DNA of 64,000 nt from Myxococcus landrumus (GTDB taxonomy: Bacteria; Myxococcota; Myxococcia; Myxococcales; Myxococcaceae), in the NCBI RefSeq assembly GCF_017301635.1, contig NZ_CP071091.1, positions 4,290,001-4,354,000 of the forward strand, in the 5' to 3' direction. Each line of letters opens with the position of its first letter. The first letter of the stretch is position 1. Positions 7,715-15,944 of this stretch are shown here, piece by piece. The position numbers and the translations under genes were made by a program. The notes under the pieces are model-generated. The model did not search any database, was not told the origin of the DNA, and saw only the letters and a program-made list of their open reading frames with translations.

Positions 7715-9502
7715 TCATGGTCCCGCGGACGCCGGTGTCACGCGGGACAGGCGCACGCCCTTGAGGTGGAGCCACGCACCCTCCGAGGTCTGCTCGAAGC
7801 GCACCACGTCTCCCCGGTGACGGCCCTTGCCGGCCACGGCGGCGAGGTCGCCTGAAATCGGGTCCAACACCATGGTCACATGGGCTCCGCCATACAGCGG
7901 GCCCGTATAGGTGAGGACCAGCAGCCCGCTGACTTCGCTCAGCACGGCCTCGTCGAGCAGCTCGCGTGGGGCTCCCGGTGCCACCGCGTAGTGCCCCAAT
8001 CGCGTGCGCCAGGACTCGGGCATGGGCGCCGGTTCGATGCGTGTCCCCAGCAGCCCCACGCCGTGCAGCGCGGAGTGGCCCAGCATCAGCGCCTCGCTCC
8101 CCGCCTTCTGGAATGAGAGCCACAGTGCATCCTCCCCGAGCAGCGCCCTGAACGACCCCTGCTGGTGCGGTACCAGGTCGAGCACGGTGTCTCCCGCCAC
8201 GCCCCTCAGCCTGTCTCCGTGCGCCTCGATGACCATGGGGCCCACGTCCGTCGAGTAGAGGCCCTCCCACTGGGCGAGCACCTCGGGGGGCTGGGCCTCC
8301 GGCTGGACCGGGGGCTGCCCGGGCGCCGCCGCGACGGCCTTGCCCGTCTTCACCTTCAAGGCTTGCGCGAGCACCTCCCTCGCGACGCTGTTGACCAGGT
8401 TTCCCGCGCTCAAGGTGTTCGACAACACGACCACGCCGAGCCGATGCTCGGGGATGAGCGCGATGATGGCGTTGAACTGAAAGTCACTGCCGTCGTGCTC
8501 CACCATCCGCACGGAGCCGCCGCCCTCCAGTGGCAGGTCATGCAGGTACCAGGTGATGCCGCTGCGAGTCCCCACGTCGAGCGGATGCCCGGCGTTCTGC
8601 TCGCGCCACAGCTCCCGGAGGGACTCGGGACGGAGGACCTGCTGGCCGTCGAGACGGCCTTCGTCGAGGAGCATGCAGACGAAGCGGCCCAGGTCCTCGG
8701 CGGAGCTGTACATGCCTCCCGCGGGCGCTTCGCTCCGCATCCAGTGCGGGGGCATCAGCTCCAGCGGCATGGCGCCGTATCCCTTGGCCAGCCGCTGCTC
8801 GATGGCGGGCGTCATCTGGAACGCGGAGTGCTCCATCCGAAGCGGAGCGAAGATGTGTTGCCGCAGGAAGGTGTCGAAGTCACGCCCGGAGGCCGTCTCC
8901 ACCGCGCGACCGGCGATGATGAAGCCCGTGTTGCTGTAGGCGTGGATGGAGCCCACGGGCCACACCCGGTGCACGCCTCGAAGCGAGACCACGCGCTCTT
9001 CGAGGGTGAGGGCTCGAGGCGAATACGCGCCCCCCACCTGCTCGGGGATGCCCCCGTGGTGCATGAGGAGCGTGCGCAGGGTGAGGGGGGCACTGGGGAA
9101 GCGGGCTTCCATGCTGAAGCCCGGGATGACCTCCTCGATGGGCTGGTCGAGCGCGGCTCGCTTCGCCTCCACGAGCTGCATGGCGGCCGATGCGGTGAAC
9201 ACCTTCGCCACCGAGCCCAGGCCGTAGACCGTCTGGGGCGTGGCGGGCAGGCCGGCCTCCGCGTCGGCCAGGCCGAACCCTTGCGACCAGACGACCTCGT
9301 CGCCATCCACCAGGGCCAGGCTCACGCCTCGCACCTCATCCTGCTTCATGGAGAGCAGCAGCTCGCGCTCGACGTTCTTCTTCAGCTCGGCGTAGTCCGG
9401 AGCCCGTGAAGGCTGCTCGTCGTCCTTGCAGGCGGAGGTGAGGGTGCAGGCCACCAGCAGCGCGAGGAGGCAGCGGCGCGGTGCAACAGGGTGTGTGTTC
9501 AT
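7715..9502 (-). CDS. Beta-lactamase-fold serine hydrolase lipoprotein
   Basis: A lipoprotein of the class C beta-lactamase / penicillin-binding-protein-like serine hydrolase family. Lipobox LTSAC follows a normal signal (CLLALLVACT). Catalytic motifs: SVAK (SxxK, acyl-enzyme Ser) in GLGSVAKVFTA, YSN in HAYSNTGF, and EHDG as the HxG element. After the about 350-residue catalytic domain there is a Pro-rich linker (APGQPPVQPEAQPP) and a C-terminal beta-rich domain of about 190 residues. The ATG at 9500-9502 has GGGAG upstream; a start at 9550 would lengthen the N-region oddly. It is 78 bases from the histidine kinase gene, so it may be a target or partner of that system. It could be an esterase, peptidase or beta-lactamase; the motifs alone do not tell. 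Confidence 0.9.
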   Translation of the reverse strand: MNTHPVAPRRCLLALLVACTLTSACKDDEQPSRAPDYAELKKNVERELLLSMKQDEVRGVSLALVDGDEVVWSQGFGLADAEAGLPATPQTVYGLGSVAKVFTASAAMQLVEAKRAALDQPIEEVIPGFSMEARFPSAPLTLRTLLMHHGGIPEQVGGAYSPRALTLEERVVSLRGVHRVWPVGSIHAYSNTGFIIAGRAVETASGRDFDTFLRQHIFAPLRMEHSAFQMTPAIEQRLAKGYGAMPLELMPPHWMRSEAPAGGMYSSAEDLGRFVCMLLDEGRLDGQQVLRPESLRELWREQNAGHPLDVGTRSGITWYLHDLPLEGGGSVRMVEHDGSDFQFNAIIALIPEHRLGVVVLSNTLSAGNLVNSVAREVLAQALKVKTGKAVAAAPGQPPVQPEAQPPEVLAQWEGLYSTDVGPMVIEAHGDRLRGVAGDTVLDLVPHQQGSFRALLGEDALWLSFQKAGSEALMLGHSALHGVGLLGTRIEPAPMPESWRTRLGHYAVAPGAPRELLDEAVLSEVSGLLVLTYTGPLYGGAHVTMVLDPISGDLAAVAGKGRHRGDVVRFEQTSEGAWLHLKGVRLSRVTPASAGP

Positions 9503-9580
9503 CAGTGTCTCCCGTGGCCCAGGTGTCGGGCTCACGGGGACTTCTTCCAAAGCGCCCCCTCCCGGGCCGTGGGAGTCGCG

Positions 9581-10996
9581 TCAGCGATTGTCACCGTTTG
9601 TCACCGCGCCCGAGGGAAGCCGGGGCCAGGACAGGGTGACGCGTGCGCCTCCGAGTGGCGCCTCCGCCACGCTCGCGTGTCCTTGGTGGGCCTGCATGAC
9701 GCGGTGGACGATGGCCAGCCCCAGCCCGTGGCCTCCGGTCTTGCGGTTGCGGCTATCATCCAGGCGGGTGAACGGGAGGAAGAGCCGCTCCCGCTCCTCT
9801 GGAGGGATTCCGGGCCCGTCATCATCCACGGAGACAGTGCAGCCGGATGCATCCTGGCGCACGTGGACGTGCAGCTCCGAGCGGGCATGGCGCTGCGCGT
9901 TCCGGATGAGGTTGCCGATGGCTCGCCGCAGGTAGCGCTCCGAGCCCGTGCCCTCCACGAGGCCCTCGGCGTGGAGCCGTGGCTTCAGGTCCGGGTTGAA
10001 CACGGAGAGCTGGCGGAAGAGGTCCGTCACCATCGCCGTGAGGTCCACGCGCGCCCACTCCAGCGGCGGGGCATCCCGGTGCAGGCGCGTGTACGTGAGG
10101 AGCTCCTCGGTGAGCTGGTCCAGCTCGCCCACGTCCTTCTCCATGTCTCCGAGCTGCGCGTGCAGCGCCTCCACGTCCCCTGTCTCGCGAGCCATGTACA
10201 GGGCGAAGTGCAGGCGGGAGATGGGGGTGCGCAGCTCGTGCGAAATCGCCTGGAGGCTGGCCTGCTGCTCCTGGCTCATCCGCTGGATGCGCTCCGCCAT
10301 GTCGTTGAAGGTCCGCGCCATGTGGCCGATGGGCTCGGGGGCTCGGGACTCCGCACGGGCCTGGAAGTCGCCTTCGCCGAAAGCGCTCGCGGTGGCGGCG
10401 AGCCTCGTGACGTGGCGGTACAGCGGCCAGGTGAGCGCGAGCAAGGCGAGTCCGAGCACGATGAGCAACACGGACGTCTCCAGCCCGAGGAACTCCACCA
10501 CGCGCTGGGGCCCGGGGCCGAGTCGCAGTGACTGCACCACGAGCTGCTCCGAGCCGCGCAGAGGCAGGAACAGGAGCACCCGGTCCCCTGCCACTCCCGA
10601 GGAGTGCATCCACGCGGAGGGAAGCCCTCGCGCCAGCCGCTCGCGAACCCGCGTGGGGAGGTTCATGGCGAGCACCGCGTCTCGCGGGCGAAGCTCGATG
10701 GGGTAGTCGAAGTGCGGCCGCCATCCGGCCACGACCTCCGCCCACCGCTCCTGAGGCTGGGAGAGGAGCTCCTTCTCGATGAGCCATTGCAGCCCTTGCG
10801 TGAGCCCCTCCAGCTCGCGGCCCGACGACTCCGAATGGACCTCGGCCTGGCTCGTGTCGAGCGACTGCGGCGGCATGCGCCGCGAGGCCAGCTCCAGCAT
10901 CAGGGTGACGGCGAGCACGATGGCGACGATGATGCCCGCGTACATCCGGAAGAAGAGTCCGCCCAGCGGGCGGAGTGAACGCAGGTGCTGCTTCAT
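9581..10996 (-). CDS. Membrane sensor histidine kinase (HAMP, HisKA, HATPase)
   Basis: A 471-residue inner-membrane sensor kinase. Domain order: TM helix 1 (AGIIVAIVLAVTLMLELA), a periplasmic sensor of about 130 residues, TM helix 2 (VLLIVLGLALLALTWPLY), HAMP, then the H-box AISHELRTPISRLHF with the phosphoacceptor His, the N-box GNLIRNAQRHA, and G-boxes DDDGPGIPPEERERLF and GGHGLGLAIVHR. Overall layout resembles the RstB type. ATG at 10996 with GGGGAG 9 bases upstream. It follows its response regulator gene by 96 bases and precedes the serine hydrolase gene. The signal is unknown; an envelope or cell-wall stress signal would fit the downstream hydrolase, as an inference. Confidence 0.95.
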   Translation of the reverse strand: MKQHLRSLRPLGGLFFRMYAGIIVAIVLAVTLMLELASRRMPPQSLDTSQAEVHSESSGRELEGLTQGLQWLIEKELLSQPQERWAEVVAGWRPHFDYPIELRPRDAVLAMNLPTRVRERLARGLPSAWMHSSGVAGDRVLLFLPLRGSEQLVVQSLRLGPGPQRVVEFLGLETSVLLIVLGLALLALTWPLYRHVTRLAATASAFGEGDFQARAESRAPEPIGHMARTFNDMAERIQRMSQEQQASLQAISHELRTPISRLHFALYMARETGDVEALHAQLGDMEKDVGELDQLTEELLTYTRLHRDAPPLEWARVDLTAMVTDLFRQLSVFNPDLKPRLHAEGLVEGTGSERYLRRAIGNLIRNAQRHARSELHVHVRQDASGCTVSVDDDGPGIPPEERERLFLPFTRLDDSRNRKTGGHGLGLAIVHRVMQAHQGHASVAEAPLGGARVTLSWPRLPSGAVTNGDNR

Positions 10997-11092
10997 CTCT
11001 GGATGCTCCCCGTCTCCGATACACCCCTGGGCTCCATCTCGGACCCGCCTGGGCGTCGAGGGTGCTCATGGGATTGAGTCGGGCACCGTGCC

Positions 11093-11794
11093 CTACTCCG
11101 GCGTGCAGAAGTAGCCACGGCCCCGCACCGTCTTGATGATTCGATGCGGCGGCTGCTCGTCGCCCAGCTTCCGGCGCAGCTTGGAGATGCGCATGTCGAT
11201 GGAGCGGTCCAGGCCATCATGTTCGATGCCGCGCAGCGCGGAGAGCAGGTCGTCCCGGCTGAGCACCTCGGGCGCGCGGTTGGCGAGCAACCACAGCAGG
11301 TCGAACTCGGCGTCCGTGAGGTGTACGGGGGACTCCGCGAGACTCACCGTGCGGAGAACTCCGTCGATGCGCAGCCCCACCGAGGGAAGCCACCGGGCGT
11401 CCTGCGTGGACTTGCGGGTGTCTCGCGCGGTGCGCCGAAAGAGGGCTCGCAGCCGGGACAGCAGCACCTGGGGGCGCACCGGCTTGGTGACGTAGTCATC
11501 CGCGCCGGTATCGAGCGCCACCACCTCGTGGATGTCCTCGTCCAGGGCGGTGAGCATGAGAATCCAGCCGGAGTAGCTGGCTCGCGCTCTGCGACACACC
11601 TCGATGCCATCCATCCCAGGCAGGAGGATGTCGAGGACGAGGCAGTCCGGAGCTTCGTGCTGGAGGGAAGCGAGCGCATCCGGGCCATTGGCCACGGTCC
11701 GCACCCGGAAGCCCTGCCCCTCCAGGAAGGAGCTGACCAGCCGGGCCAGCCGCTCATCGTCTTCCACGAGGAGGATGTACGGAACAGACGCCAT
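11093..11794 (-). CDS. OmpR-family response regulator
   Basis: A 233-residue DNA-binding response regulator. Receiver domain: LVEDDERLARL with the acidic pair, phosphoacceptor Asp in LVLDILLPGMDG, Thr in MLTALDED, and Lys in DYVTKPV. It is followed by a winged-helix output domain with LTDAEFDLLWLLANRAPEVLSRDDLL, the recognition helix SIDMRISKLRRKLGD and the terminal hairpin IKTVRGRGYFCTPE. The longer frame to 11854 adds residues that do not belong to a receiver, so ATG at 11792-11794 is chosen, although its ribosome site is weak. It is first in the run regulator > kinase > hydrolase and probably controls that run. Confidence 0.95.
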   Translation of the reverse strand: MASVPYILLVEDDERLARLVSSFLEGQGFRVRTVANGPDALASLQHEAPDCLVLDILLPGMDGIEVCRRARASYSGWILMLTALDEDIHEVVALDTGADDYVTKPVRPQVLLSRLRALFRRTARDTRKSTQDARWLPSVGLRIDGVLRTVSLAESPVHLTDAEFDLLWLLANRAPEVLSRDDLLSALRGIEHDGLDRSIDMRISKLRRKLGDEQPPHRIIKTVRGRGYFCTPE

Positions 11795-11855
11795 GACGGG
11801 CGCCAGCTTCCAGCAATGCGCCCGTTGGGGAAAGCCCGACCTCCATCCGAGCAAA

Positions 11856-11883
11856 GCGCGCCGACCACGGAGGGCCGGCGCGC
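11856..11883 (-). terminator. GC hairpin between the Cys-rich gene and the regulator gene
   Basis: Perfect 8-base arms (11856-11863 and 11876-11883) with a 12-base loop, 37 bases past the stop of the Cys-rich protein gene. On the minus strand it is followed by TTTGC, a very short T tract. A plausible terminator isolating the regulator operon. Confidence 0.5.
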
Positions 11884-11920
11884 CTCAGCGAAGGGCTACA
11901 TGGAAGGGTGCCTCACGCGC

Positions 11921-12961
11921 TCACGGGCACGTGGGGATGAGCCCATCCTGGCTGCCAGACGTGACATTGCAGGAGAGCCCGCAGTCCTCGGGGCAGGTCC
12001 ACGGCTCACGCGCGTCACAGACGCCATCTCCGCAGTAGCTGCAATCCTCGGGGCAGGTCACGGTGCTCTCCCTGGAGGGGGAGCAGTAACCATCGCCACA
12101 GGTGCCACAGTCATCGATGCAGGTGCCGGCGTTCTCCCTCGGCCCACAGACGCCGTTGCCGCACCGGGTGCAATCCGAGGGGCAGGAGTTCTCGGTCTCA
12201 CTGCCGATGCAGAGGTTGTCACCACAGACGGTGCCGCCGCCACGGGCGACCGACATGACGGTGTTCTCGCCTTCCGAGACGATGGCCTTGGCATCCGCCG
12301 CCCAGGCAGCGTCCACGTAGTAGCCGTTCGAGTTCCGGGTGTCTTCGTCGTCGCTGGAGATGATTCCAGAGGCGGAGCCACGCGCGAAGCTCTGCGTCGC
12401 GAAGACCCCGTACTCGAACCCGAGCGTCGGCAGGCTCGCGGCGGGAGCACTCCCTCCCCGGAAGAGGCAGAACCGGAGGGTGACATTCCCATCCTGGACG
12501 TTGGGCCAGATTTCTGCGCCGGGCGAGCTGGAGGTCTGGTTCCGGGTGTCTTCGTTGTCGAAGTGCCGGATGAACTCCACGGAGCCCGCGGGACAGGCCG
12601 CCGCCAGCTTCAGGACCGCATAGTTGGTGGTCACGCTGCTGCCAGTGGCCAGCGGTTTGAACTGGTTACCGTCCACGCGACAGAACGTAAACACGAGGTT
12701 GCCGGAACCATTCGCATACGTGGCTCCCGTCCAGCCCGAGACATAGGTGGCCTGGCGGCGGTCCTCGTTGTCCATGTGAATCCAGATAGAGGACCCCGGG
12801 CAGCCATAGCTGGGGGCAAGGACCCCGACGTCATTCGCGCCCAGCGGGGACGCGAGCGAAGCCGTCGTATCCAGCTGCGATGGAGTTGATTCCTCCTGAC
12901 CACAGCCAAGCTGCGCGGTGCACAGCGCGAGAACCGCGAGTCCACGGACGACAGTGTGCAT
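11921..12961 (-). CDS. Lipoprotein with four tandem Cys-rich repeats
   Basis: A 346-residue lipoprotein (signal GLAVLALCTAQLGC, lipobox LGC). The N-terminal half has two related segments of about 90 residues that each contain a C-P-G/A-G-S element and a DNED(R/T)R loop (IWIHMDNEDRR, EFIRHFDNEDTR), then a third DDEDTRNSNGYYV loop. The C-terminal 100 residues hold four tandem repeats of the pattern CGxGxC...CPxDC (CGDNLC...CPSDC, CGNGVC...CIDDC, CGDGYC...CPEDC, CGDGVC...CPEDC). These are typical of disulfide-rich surface modules in myxobacteria, probably binding calcium or polysaccharide. ATG at 12961 has GGGGGAG close upstream. No enzyme motif is seen and the function is unknown. Confidence 0.85.
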   Translation of the reverse strand: MHTVVRGLAVLALCTAQLGCGQEESTPSQLDTTASLASPLGANDVGVLAPSYGCPGSSIWIHMDNEDRRQATYVSGWTGATYANGSGNLVFTFCRVDGNQFKPLATGSSVTTNYAVLKLAAACPAGSVEFIRHFDNEDTRNQTSSSPGAEIWPNVQDGNVTLRFCLFRGGSAPAASLPTLGFEYGVFATQSFARGSASGIISSDDEDTRNSNGYYVDAAWAADAKAIVSEGENTVMSVARGGGTVCGDNLCIGSETENSCPSDCTRCGNGVCGPRENAGTCIDDCGTCGDGYCSPSRESTVTCPEDCSYCGDGVCDAREPWTCPEDCGLSCNVTSGSQDGLIPTCP

Positions 12962-12995
12962 GAGCTCCCCCGATTGGATGAGTGGGTCCGGCCGA

Positions 12996-13046
12996 TATTG
13001 TATATCCTGTCACAATAGTCAATGAATTCCGGATTAATGCGGAATT
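12996..13046. promoter_or_regulatory. Two adjacent palindromes upstream of the Cys-rich lipoprotein gene
   Basis: An AT-rich pocket in otherwise GC-rich DNA. Site one: TATTGT (12996-13001), 10 bases, ACAATA (13012-13017). Site two: AATTCCG (13025-13031), 8 bases, CGGAATT (13040-13046). Both lie 35 to 85 bases upstream of the ATG at 12961, where a promoter and operator would be expected. Confidence 0.45.
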
Positions 13047-13114
13047 TCCAATCGGGTCGTTTCGCCGGGGGGCGTGACATGCCGCGCCATGCACGCGGGT
13101 CGCGCGTGGACATG

Positions 13115-13145
13115 GGGCACAGGAGACCCTCAGCCTCCTGTGCCC
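13115..13145 (-). terminator. Perfect 11-bp hairpin after the nuclease gene
   Basis: Arms GGGCACAGGAG (13115-13125) and CTCCTGTGCCC (13135-13145) pair perfectly around a 9-base loop, 16 bases after the nuclease stop at 13162. There is no U tract after it on the minus strand. It is probably the transcript end of the nuclease gene. Confidence 0.65.
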
Positions 13146-13161
13146 GCACGGTGCCACTCCG

Positions 13162-13941
13162 TCAGATACAGCCCTGGCTGGTCAGCCAGTTCACGCCGCG
13201 GGCGCGCTCACTGGCTCCATTCGAGCCGCCGCCGTCCGTGTTCGTGAAGGACAGGGACACGCTCGCCCCGGAGGACTGGTTCTGGATCTCCATCGTCATG
13301 GTGTTGGGGATGAGCGTGGTGCTGTTCGGGTAGTTCGCCCCAAGCGTGTAGCGCATCCGGCCGCTCGGCAGGCTTCCGCAGTCCGCCATCGCGTTCTCCA
13401 GGGCGACCCAGTTTCCACGGTTGAAGTTGGCATCCTGCGGCACCAGGTTCGCGCGCCCGCCCCAGCCGCCCAGCTGCGAGCCGATGAGGTGCCCGCCGTC
13501 GTAGTCGTTGCTCGGGTTCTCCGCGTCGCCCCACTGCCCCACGTTCGTCTGACACGTGGAGACACGCGGCGCGGCGACGATGGGCGGCAGGTCCTTGTAG
13601 GCCCGGTTCGGCCGGCCCGCGCTGTCGATGAAGTAATACTCACCATCGAAGTTGTGCCAGATGCTCCGATCACTCGCCGGGAAGTACTTGGGGCAGTCGC
13701 TGATCGCCGCCTGGGAGACATCCCCATGGACGACGTACCCCACGCCGTATGGCTTCATCGCCGCACGAATCTCCTCCTCCGTGTGGGTCGCGAAGAAGTC
13801 CATGAGGCCGCTCGGGCCCCCGTAGTCCTGCTCCATCTGACTGGCGACCCCTTCGCCGCCCAGCGTCGTGTCCGTGACGCCGCAACCCGTGCCCAACAGG
13901 ACAAACATCGCCGCAACGGAAAGCTTTTTCATGGTGCGCAT
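13162..13941 (-). CDS. Secreted DNA/RNA non-specific endonuclease lipoprotein
   Basis: A lipoprotein nuclease of the DNA/RNA non-specific (DNA-entry nuclease-like) family. Signal with lipobox LGTGC. The catalytic core is YDGGHLIGSQLGGWGGRANL: the His acts as general base in the family, followed by NLVPQDANFNRGNW with the metal-binding Asn and then an acidic helix ALENAMADC. Four cysteines are present in the mature part and may form disulfides. The longer open frame to 14022 lacks a signal-compatible start; ATG at 13939-13941 has AAGGA 9 bases upstream. It likely degrades extracellular nucleic acid for nutrition in a predatory bacterium (inference). It is separated from the next gene by a hairpin, so it is monocistronic. 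Confidence 0.88.
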   Translation of the reverse strand: MRTMKKLSVAAMFVLLGTGCGVTDTTLGGEGVASQMEQDYGGPSGLMDFFATHTEEEIRAAMKPYGVGYVVHGDVSQAAISDCPKYFPASDRSIWHNFDGEYYFIDSAGRPNRAYKDLPPIVAAPRVSTCQTNVGQWGDAENPSNDYDGGHLIGSQLGGWGGRANLVPQDANFNRGNWVALENAMADCGSLPSGRMRYTLGANYPNSTTLIPNTMTMEIQNQSSGASVSLSFTNTDGGGSNGASERARGVNWLTSQGCI

Positions 13942-14064
13942 TCTCGTGAGTCCTTCCTCAGTCGGCTGTTTCAACCTGCGAGGGCAAAGATAGCAAAAAC
14001 GTGAAAAACACGACACTTTCATGCCCCGGTCGGAACGACAGGCATCAAGGGCCGCCCCATCAGG

Positions 14065-14835
14065 TCAGGCATTGGTGCCGGCAATGAATGCCTGCGCCGC
14101 GTGAGCGAATGCCTCTCGCTGCCCCCCGAAGATGGGGCAATGGCCACCACCGGGGACCACCCACAGGCGGGAGCCGGGAATGGCCCGGTACATCTCCAGG
14201 GACAGCTCCACGGGATAGAGCGGGTCCTGGTCGCCCTGGACGAGCAGCGTCCGCGCACGCACCGCTCCCAGCAGCGGCGGCGTGAAGTTCATGTCATCGA
14301 AGCTGTCCGCGAAGCCCCGGCCGTGTCGCCAGAGCGCTCGAATCTGGGCGTCCCCGCCCACGTGCTTCGAGCGCATGTCCGCCCACTCCGCTTCGGAGCG
14401 GGACTCCTCGGTGAAGGTGGCCATGAGGTGGCGCGCCTGCGCCGGGTAGTAAGGTGTGCTGGAGACCAGCACCATCCGCTCGATGCGGCCCGGCGCCCGC
14501 GTCGCGGCATGCAGCAGGGTGTTGCCACCCAGGCTCATGCCGATGGCGCGGCACGTCTGGACCTCCAGCGAGTCCAGGAGCGCGAGGACATCCGCAGCGC
14601 ACTGACGCATGGAGAAGCCCTCCGAGGGATTGTCGCTCCCACCGTGGCCTCGCAGGTCGGGGATGACCAGGCGGTACTGCCCGCCGAGCGCATCCAGGTC
14701 GAAGACATGGGCCCAGTCCGCGCCGGCCCCGGTGAAGCCATGGAGCAACACCAGCGCAGGTCCCTCCCCCATCACCGTGTAGCGCATCCGCAGGCCATCG
14801 AGCGTGGCCACGCGCGTCTCTCTTGTCGCATTCAT
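14065..14835 (-). CDS. Alpha/beta-fold hydrolase
   Basis: A 256-residue cytoplasmic hydrolase of the alpha/beta fold. Seen: oxyanion loop LLHGFTGAGADW, LRGHGGSD, the nucleophile elbow GMSLGG (Ser), an acid in LLVQGDQDPLYP and the catalytic His in VPGGGHCPIFGG. Length is standard for the family, which covers esterases, haloperoxidase-like enzymes and C-C hydrolases. ATG at 14835 has GGGAGA 7 bases upstream. It sits between the nuclease and calpain-like genes on the same strand, with no sign of coupling to either. Substrate unknown. A role as editing thioesterase for the NRPS is possible only as speculation, because it lies 2 kb away on the other strand. Confidence 0.9.
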   Translation of the reverse strand: MNATRETRVATLDGLRMRYTVMGEGPALVLLHGFTGAGADWAHVFDLDALGGQYRLVIPDLRGHGGSDNPSEGFSMRQCAADVLALLDSLEVQTCRAIGMSLGGNTLLHAATRAPGRIERMVLVSSTPYYPAQARHLMATFTEESRSEAEWADMRSKHVGGDAQIRALWRHGRGFADSFDDMNFTPPLLGAVRARTLLVQGDQDPLYPVELSLEMYRAIPGSRLWVVPGGGHCPIFGGQREAFAHAAQAFIAGTNA

Positions 14836-14938
14836 CTGGCTGTCTCCCGAGCAAAGCCGGAGGGGTCCGGCAGCCCAGGGGAGTACGGGAGACAGTCAAG
14901 AGTTGATAGCTTCGTTCTTTTCTGCAAAACTGCTTCGC

Positions 14939-14971
14939 GGCATCACGGCATGGAAAATCCGCCGTGACGCC
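14939..14971 (-). terminator. Hairpin downstream of the calpain-like gene
   Basis: Arms 14939-14949 and 14961-14971 pair over 11 bases with one G-U wobble in minus-strand RNA, loop 11 bases, about 50 bases past the stop at 15021. A short TTTT follows about 10 bases later. A probable transcript end. Confidence 0.5.
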
Positions 14972-15020
14972 CGCGAGAAGCAGACAAAGCCTCACGCCTC
15001 AAAGACAAACACAGACGCTG

Positions 15021-15944
15021 CTACTTGACGTAGGTCAGCATCTCGAACTTCTCCTTGAACCGGTCGAGCGGCAGCTCCACGATGCCCTTCTGGTGATGGA
15101 TGGCACCATCCAGTCGTGAGTTCTCCCCGTGAGGATTGCGGAGCGTCACCATCTTCGTGCCGTTGCTGGCCGTGTGGGTGCCCATGACCGTGTACGCGTG
15201 TCCCCGCTCCACGCTCGAGCCCTTCGTGGAGAAGGCCTTCTCCTTGAGCGTCGCGGGGGACTCCGTATGGCCGCCGCCCAACGGATAGGTGCCCGCCACC
15301 ACGGGCGTGTCCTTGTTGTTGGCCCGAGAGAGCATCGCGAAGAGCTCATCGTCGGGCTTGTTCTTGATCTGGTAGTCCCCCGTGGGCCTGCCGGTCAGCG
15401 CCTCCAGGGCCAGGTTGCCGAAGCCTCCTTCGATGGCTTCGTACCCCGTAATCATCGACGGGCTCGTGTTCTTCTGGATGGCCGCGTCGGTCCTCCGCGC
15501 GTCGTTGAGCTTCACGTAGGCCTTCTCGAGAACCAGCGGCCAGATGATGTTCTTCTTGTTGGCCAGCAGGCCGGTCGACTTGGGATTCGCCTCCAGCTCC
15601 TCGGGGAACTGGGCGTCCACCTGGACTTCATGCGCGTGGACCGTGACTTCCTCATCCTTGTGGGCACCCGTCTGGGGGTCCACCGTGTCCAACCTCACCT
15701 TGAAGCTCTTGCCGTCCTCCGAGGGCGTGATTCGGCTCTTGATGGCGTCCGGGTCCCCGTTGGCCACGGCGGCAATCGACGAGTGCACATGGCAGTCACC
15801 AATCGAGCCTTGAATCACGTGCTTCGGCTTGACGGAGTCGTTCTTGCCATAGAGCTGGAACTTGGCGAACTCCTTGTAGGTCCCCTGCTGCATCTGCTTG
15901 AAGCGCGGGTTGCTTCCCGCGTCGGTCAGCTTGGGGTCATTCAA
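15021..15944 (-). CDS. Calpain-type (family C2) cysteine protease catalytic domain
   Basis: About 305 residues with the calpain catalytic triad in order: Cys in QGSIGDCHVHSSIAAVA (family pattern QGxxGDCW), His in ERGHAYTVMGT, and Asn in LRNPHGENS (family pattern RNPWG). The usual Trp after the catalytic Cys and in NPWG are both replaced by His, which may alter activity. The frame opens with a TTG at 15942-15944 that has no ribosome-binding site, and it begins just where the upstream leader frame (16152-15937) stops. A +1 shift near 15940 would join the two, so the intact protein is probably about 380 residues. Bacterial calpains are rare and often exported; no signal peptide is visible. The family call is firm by motif. 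Confidence 0.82.
   Translation of the reverse strand: MNDPKLTDAGSNPRFKQMQQGTYKEFAKFQLYGKNDSVKPKHVIQGSIGDCHVHSSIAAVANGDPDAIKSRITPSEDGKSFKVRLDTVDPQTGAHKDEEVTVHAHEVQVDAQFPEELEANPKSTGLLANKKNIIWPLVLEKAYVKLNDARRTDAAIQKNTSPSMITGYEAIEGGFGNLALEALTGRPTGDYQIKNKPDDELFAMLSRANNKDTPVVAGTYPLGGGHTESPATLKEKAFSTKGSSVERGHAYTVMGTHTASNGTKMVTLRNPHGENSRLDGAIHHQKGIVELPLDRFKEKFEMLTYVK

Noticed and set aside
7701..7720. Short inverted repeat at the end of the serine hydrolase gene
   Set aside because: The stem is only about 5 bases and overlaps the stop codon; too weak to call a terminator.
8165..9409. A 414-codon + strand frame opposite the serine hydrolase gene
   Set aside because: The minus strand has all catalytic motifs of a known family; the + strand translation is His/Arg/Gly-rich without any motif.
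11081..11093. GGGCAC-C-GTGCCC palindrome at the end of the response regulator gene
   Set aside because: It has a one-base centre, so it cannot form an RNA hairpin with a loop, and it lies at the stop codon; probably chance in GC-rich DNA.
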